Part shown: one piece after another, positions 61,201 through 64,000 of the stretch
Layout of the letters: every line of letters starts with the position of its first letter
How positions within the stretch are numbered: the stretch's first letter is position 1
Position numbers and translations under genes: made by a program
The notes under the pieces: model-generated
What the model was told of the DNA's origin: nothing
Seen by the model: the letters and a program-made list of their open reading frames with translations, nothing else
Databases searched by the model: none
DNA from: AC-32 sp963728765
GTDB lineage: Bacteria; Actinomycetota; Thermoleophilia; Gaiellales; Gaiellaceae
Assembly (NCBI GenBank): GCA_963728765.1
Contig: CAVSKX010000001.1
Location: 434,001 to 498,000, forward strand
DNA: 64,000 nt
Direction of reading: 5' to 3'

Positions 61201-62673
61201 CTAGGGCCTAGCGGCCTTGGGGCGCACGCCGAGCGCCCTCGCGACCTGGCCCTCGCCGCCGCTGCGGCGGGCCATCGCGCGCCTGAGCGAGCCCGGGTCG
61301 AGGCCGCTCGCCTCGGAGATGTCCGAGACCTGCAGCAGGATCGCCGCGGGCTTCGGCGCCGGGTCGGAGATGCCCGTCTGCGCGAGCCAGCCGGCGACGT
61401 TCGCGAAGCGCACGTCCTGGAGGCGCCTCCAGGCGTCGAGATAGGGCGTCGGGTTGACGGCGCCGTCGTAGCCCATGAACAGCAGCGAGAACGGGTGCAC
61501 CTCGAAGTGCAGGTGCGGCGGCGTGCCCTGCGCGTCGCCGGTGTTGCCGACGAACCCGAGCACGTCCCCGGCCTTCACGACGCGGCCGTTCTTCGCCAGT
61601 GGGGTGAACGCCGAGAGGTGGGCGTAGTAGAACTCGTTGCCCTGCTGGTCGCGGAGCCATAGGCGATTTCCGCCGACGTCGTTCCAACCGACCGAGAAGA
61701 CGATCCCGTCCGCGCAGGCGAGGATCGGCGCGCCGAGCGGGGCGAAGATGTCGTCGCCGTGGTGCCAGTTGCCGGCCACGTCGCCGCGGAACGCGCCGTA
61801 GCTGTCGCCGTAGTTCGCCGCCGGCCCGTAGACCGGGAAGACGTAGCCGCCCGCGGTGAGCTGTGGCTGGAGGCCGACGGGCGGCGCCAGCAGAGGCGCT
61901 GAGCGGCGCGGCCTCTTCGTCGGCTCCGGCGCAGTCGGCGTCTTGCTGACGTTCTTGTGCCCCTTCTGCTTGGGCGCGGGCCCGGGCACGACCGGCTTGG
62001 GGGCCGGCGGGGCGCTCGCCTGCACACTCGCCTCCGCGTACCCCACCTGGATCTCGGAACCCGCGGGCAGGTTCCCGTGCGCGGCGGTGAGGTGGATCGC
62101 GAGCGCGGTCACGAAGCCGTGGTAGCCCTGGTAGCCGCCGGCGCCCGAGCTTCGGTCGGTGCCTTGCTCGAGCGTGACCGCGTACCCCCAGTCGCCGAGC
62201 GCGACGCGGCCGTTCGGGGCCGCCGTGGCGGCGACGCCGAGGACCGTCAGGCCGGAGACCGACGCGCCGGAGAAGTCGCCCCTGGCCGAGCGCCCGTGCG
62301 TCGAGCCGCGCGCCGTGCCTTCGACCGCAGTGGCGGTGACCTCGCCGCCGAAGAGCGACAGCGAGCCGACCTGGCTCGTGGCGGCCGCCGTCGCCGAGGT
62401 GGCCGAGGTCGTCGAGGCGGAGGCGCTGATCGCGCCGGTGCTGACGATCGAACCATCGGCCGGGTAGCCGAAAGCCGAGCCGAAAGCGGCGTGGTCCGGA
62501 GGCGACGAGATGACGCCGGCCGACGAGCCGGCCTGCCCGGGCACGACGACGCGGATCGCTACGGCACGCGCGGACGCGGCCGTTTTCGACCCTGCGCCGC
62601 CCGCGCCGACCGTCCCGGCTACGAGAACGGCAAGGCCGACGAAGGCAACGACACTGGACAGCCGTTTCGCCAC
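61201..62673 (-). CDS. Secreted M23-family metallopeptidase-like protein
   Basis: 490 residues from GTG 62673, with a signal peptide (VVAFVGLAVLVAGTVGAGG). The first ~200 residues are Ser/Thr/Ala-rich repeats with no family resemblance. The M23/LytM domain (about residues 285-405) has HHGDDIFAPLG and HLHFEVHPF, the latter giving the HxH zinc pair; the first site has His and Asp. A ~80-residue C-terminal region follows. It probably cleaves peptidoglycan cross-links or acts as a LytM activator. Confidence 0.87.
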   Translation of the reverse strand: MAKRLSSVVAFVGLAVLVAGTVGAGGAGSKTAASARAVAIRVVVPGQAGSSAGVISSPPDHAAFGSAFGYPADGSIVSTGAISASASTTSATSATAAATSQVGSLSLFGGEVTATAVEGTARGSTHGRSARGDFSGASVSGLTVLGVAATAAPNGRVALGDWGYAVTLEQGTDRSSGAGGYQGYHGFVTALAIHLTAAHGNLPAGSEIQVGYAEASVQASAPPAPKPVVPGPAPKQKGHKNVSKTPTAPEPTKRPRRSAPLLAPPVGLQPQLTAGGYVFPVYGPAANYGDSYGAFRGDVAGNWHHGDDIFAPLGAPILACADGIVFSVGWNDVGGNRLWLRDQQGNEFYYAHLSAFTPLAKNGRVVKAGDVLGFVGNTGDAQGTPPHLHFEVHPFSLLFMGYDGAVNPTPYLDAWRRLQDVRFANVAGWLAQTGISDPAPKPAAILLQVSDISEASGLDPGSLRRAMARRSGGEGQVARALGVRPKAARP

Positions 62674-62717
62674 CGTCCCCGCATTATCAGCACAGACGGC
62701 GCCGGAGTGCGGGGGAA

Positions 62718-63110
62718 TTACGCGTCGGCGGCCAGGCGGCGCTTCGCGAACTCCTCGAAACGCGCGCGTTCCTCGTCGCTCGGTCCGAGTGGATCGGAGG
62801 TGTACGCCGGGTCGGTCGCGACCTCCGCGGCGACCGCGCGCACCTCGGCGAGTAGCTGCTCGCGATGCTGCGGGTCGTTCGCCAGCTGCTCGGCCCAGGT
62901 CGCGTCGCCCGAGGGCTCGACGTCGTGCTCGACCAGCAGTCGGCCGAGCAGGATGCCCACCCGGATGTAGGCGAAGGTGCGGAAAGCGAGCAGCTTCCGC
63001 GGCGAGTTGACGAGCTCCGCGATCCCCGGGTCCTGGTGCTGGAGCTCCTCGACGATCGAGCCGATCGGCTCGTCCACAAGCGGGATCCAGAGTTCGTCGT
63101 CGGCGGCCAC
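62718..63110 (-). CDS. Hypothetical soluble alpha-helical protein
   Basis: 130 residues from GTG 63110. It starts DELWIPLVDEPIGSIVEEL; charged helices follow (HREQLLAEVRAVAAEVATDP), ending with ARFEEFAKRRLAADA. No signal, membrane segment or known motif. It begins 1 nt after the stop of the TauE-like gene, so the three minus-strand genes are one operon. Confidence 0.7.
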   Translation of the reverse strand: MAADDELWIPLVDEPIGSIVEELQHQDPGIAELVNSPRKLLAFRTFAYIRVGILLGRLLVEHDVEPSGDATWAEQLANDPQHREQLLAEVRAVAAEVATDPAYTSDPLGPSDEERARFEEFAKRRLAADA

Positions 63111-63111
63111 G

Positions 63112-63495
63112 TCAGGAAGGATAGGACGGCTTTCGCAGCGTGCGCCAGGCCAGCTGGGCCGCGACGGCGAGCGTCAGCACCCCGAAGAGCCGCCGCAGCG
63201 CGTGTTCGGGGAGTGTCTCGGCGATCTGGACGCCTGCCTCGACGCCGATGATCGCCGAGAGCCCGAGGATCAGCGCAGGCCGCCAGCGGACGTTGCCGTA
63301 CCGGCGCTGGCGCCAGGCTCCGGCGGCGGCGGTCGGAAGGATCGCGAGGAGCGAGCTCGCCTCGGCGTGGATCTGCGTCAGCCCGAGCACGAGCGTCAGG
63401 GTCGGCACGAACAGGATCCCGCCACCCACGCCGAAGAGTCCCGCAAGGACACCGGCCACGAGGCCGATCACGCCGGCGAGGAGCAGCGCCGACAT
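63112..63495 (-). CDS. Half-size TauE/SafE (DUF81) permease, second half
   Basis: 127 residues from ATG 63495, which overlaps the stop of the next-listed gene as TGATG. Four membrane segments with the family glycine motif LAGLFGVGGGILFVPTL. Full TauE/SafE permeases are ~250 residues with two such repeats; this gene encodes one, the adjoining gene the other. They probably form a two-subunit exporter or importer of sulfonate- or sulfite-type anions (inference). Confidence 0.85.
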   Translation of the reverse strand: MSALLLAGVIGLVAGVLAGLFGVGGGILFVPTLTLVLGLTQIHAEASSLLAILPTAAAGAWRQRRYGNVRWRPALILGLSAIIGVEAGVQIAETLPEHALRRLFGVLTLAVAAQLAWRTLRKPSYPS

Positions 63496-63836
63496 CAGAC
63501 GAGCAGCCAGACGGCGATGGCTGCCAGGAGCGCCGCGAACGCGAGCGAGAGCGTTCGCGACGTGAGCCGCTGCTGCAGCCACGTGCCCCCGACGGCGCCG
63601 ACGGCCGCGGGGAGCCCGACGACCGCGGCCGCGCCGGGCTTCAGCTCGCCGTGAAAGCCATAGCTGACGGCGCCGACGAACGCGATCAGGCCGATCGCCG
63701 CGAGGGAGGTCGCCATCGCGGGGCGCTCGTCGAAGTGCGCGACCAAGATCAGCAGCGGAACGACGACGATTCCGCCGCCGACGCCGAAGAGCGCGCTGAA
63801 GAGGCCGGCCATGAGCCCGATGACGACGAGTCGCAC
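63495..63836 (-). CDS. Half-size TauE/SafE (DUF81) permease, first half
   Basis: 113 residues with the matching glycine motif MAGLFSALFGVGGGIVVVPL and about four membrane segments. The frame ends in VWLLV and a proper stop; no sequencing-type frameshift joins it simply to the next gene, because the stop and start overlap by one base. It is divergent from the trehalose-phosphatase gene with only ~18 nt between starts. Confidence 0.85.
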   Translation of the reverse strand: MRLVVIGLMAGLFSALFGVGGGIVVVPLLILVAHFDERPAMATSLAAIGLIAFVGAVSYGFHGELKPGAAAVVGLPAAVGAVGGTWLQQRLTSRTLSLAFAALLAAIAVWLLV

Positions 63837-63841
63837 CGTCG

Positions 63842-63847
63842 TATTCT
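63842..63847 (+). promoter_or_regulatory. Candidate -10 element of the trehalose-phosphatase gene (leaderless type)
   Basis: TATTCT lies 7 nt before GTG 63855, within the 18-nt gap to the divergent permease gene. Confidence 0.5.
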
Positions 63848-63854
63848 GCGCGGT

Positions 63855-64000
63855 GTGGAGGAGCGGCTGGCGCGGCTACGCGAAGAACCGGGGCTGGCGG
63901 CGGTGCTCCTAGACGTCGACGGGACGCTCGCGCCGATCGTCGCGCGGCCGGAGCTCGCGGCTGTTCCCGAGGAGACGCGTGGCGAGATTCGGCGGCTCGC
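63855..64000 (+). CDS. otsB: Trehalose-phosphate phosphatase, N-terminal part (runs off the window)
   Basis: GTG 63855 opens a frame (EERLARLREEPG) reaching the HAD motif LLDVDGTLAPIVARPELA, typical of OtsB, where the first Asp is the phosphoryl acceptor. Only ~48 residues are in the window, so later motifs cannot be checked. It dephosphorylates trehalose-6-phosphate. A GTG two bases earlier is out of frame. Confidence 0.8.
   Translation, partial: MEERLARLREEPGLAAVLLDVDGTLAPIVARPELAAVPEETRGEIRRL

Overview
The window looks like chromosomal DNA of a high-GC Gram-positive bacterium, most likely an actinomycete-phylum member of the class Thermoleophilia (inference). It has an FHA-FHA-PP2C-FtsW-PBP-PASTA kinase operon, many GTG and some TTG starts, a caa3-type oxidase, a SUF operon and dense, nearly gap-free gene packing. 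No phage, plasmid, CRISPR or intact insertion sequence is visible. Almost all of it is ordinary core or housekeeping sequence. The unusual material is in the intergenic DNA, in short unannotated reading frames, and in a few odd fusions.

Layout: 1-9361 holds the cell-envelope signalling and division operon (partial membrane protein, fhaA, fhaB, PP2C phosphatase, FtsW/RodA, PBP2, pknB with four PASTA repeats, ddl), converging on a second kinase with a C-terminal discoidin-like domain. 10859-18398 holds an aminotransferase, a DUF4015-type hydrolase, dcd, a secreted protein, a NAD-dependent epimerase, a structured intergenic RNA candidate, an O-methyltransferase and an APC permease. 18932-22115 holds a Tag glycosylase, then an ECF sigma factor and RskA-like anti-sigma factor pair facing each other, and a secreted RTX-repeat protein under a symmetrical divergent ECF-type promoter. 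22186-31083 is the SUF region in two minus-strand operons (sufS-sufU-Rieske; sufC-sufB-VOC-VOC-sufD plus two paralogous mini-proteins), interrupted by a plus-strand cytochrome c fusion lipoprotein and a methyltransferase. 31109-36005 has an SDR, tatA-tatC-deaminase, a TPR protein, a STAS protein and a diheme cytochrome lipoprotein. 36075-41317 is the caa3 oxidase operon with three UspA-like domains interleaved. 41449-47361 has a DUF6458 protein, a histidine kinase, a cupin, tRNA-Lys and a four-gene nucleotide-sugar operon for an amino-uronic acid. 47350-55133 has a subtilisin-like protease, a SpoIID-domain protein, a third kinase and a set of dTDP-rhamnose-type genes. 55310-64000 has an MMPL transporter, Hsp20, Lon, a YtxH-like protein, an M23 peptidase, two half-size TauE/SafE genes and the start of a trehalose-phosphatase.

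The main novelties are as follows. (1) A dispersed element made of an 18-nt and a ~27-nt hairpin is present in eight copies, seven of them directly 3' of plus-strand genes; three copies supply the TGA stop codon of the upstream gene. (2) A second hairpin repeat has four copies, two of them inside a duplicated 5' end of ddl. (3) A ~190-nt intergenic RNA candidate has long-range pairing and a terminator, and carries a copy of the first repeat. (4) A tandem pair of 56- and 58-residue paralogous proteins lies at the end of the suf operon. (5) A cytochrome c lipoprotein is fused to a large Cys/His-rich domain that I do not recognise. (6) A mirror-image divergent ECF promoter is present. (7) Leaderless-type promoters (TANNNT then 6-8 nt then the start codon) recur in front of at least eleven genes.
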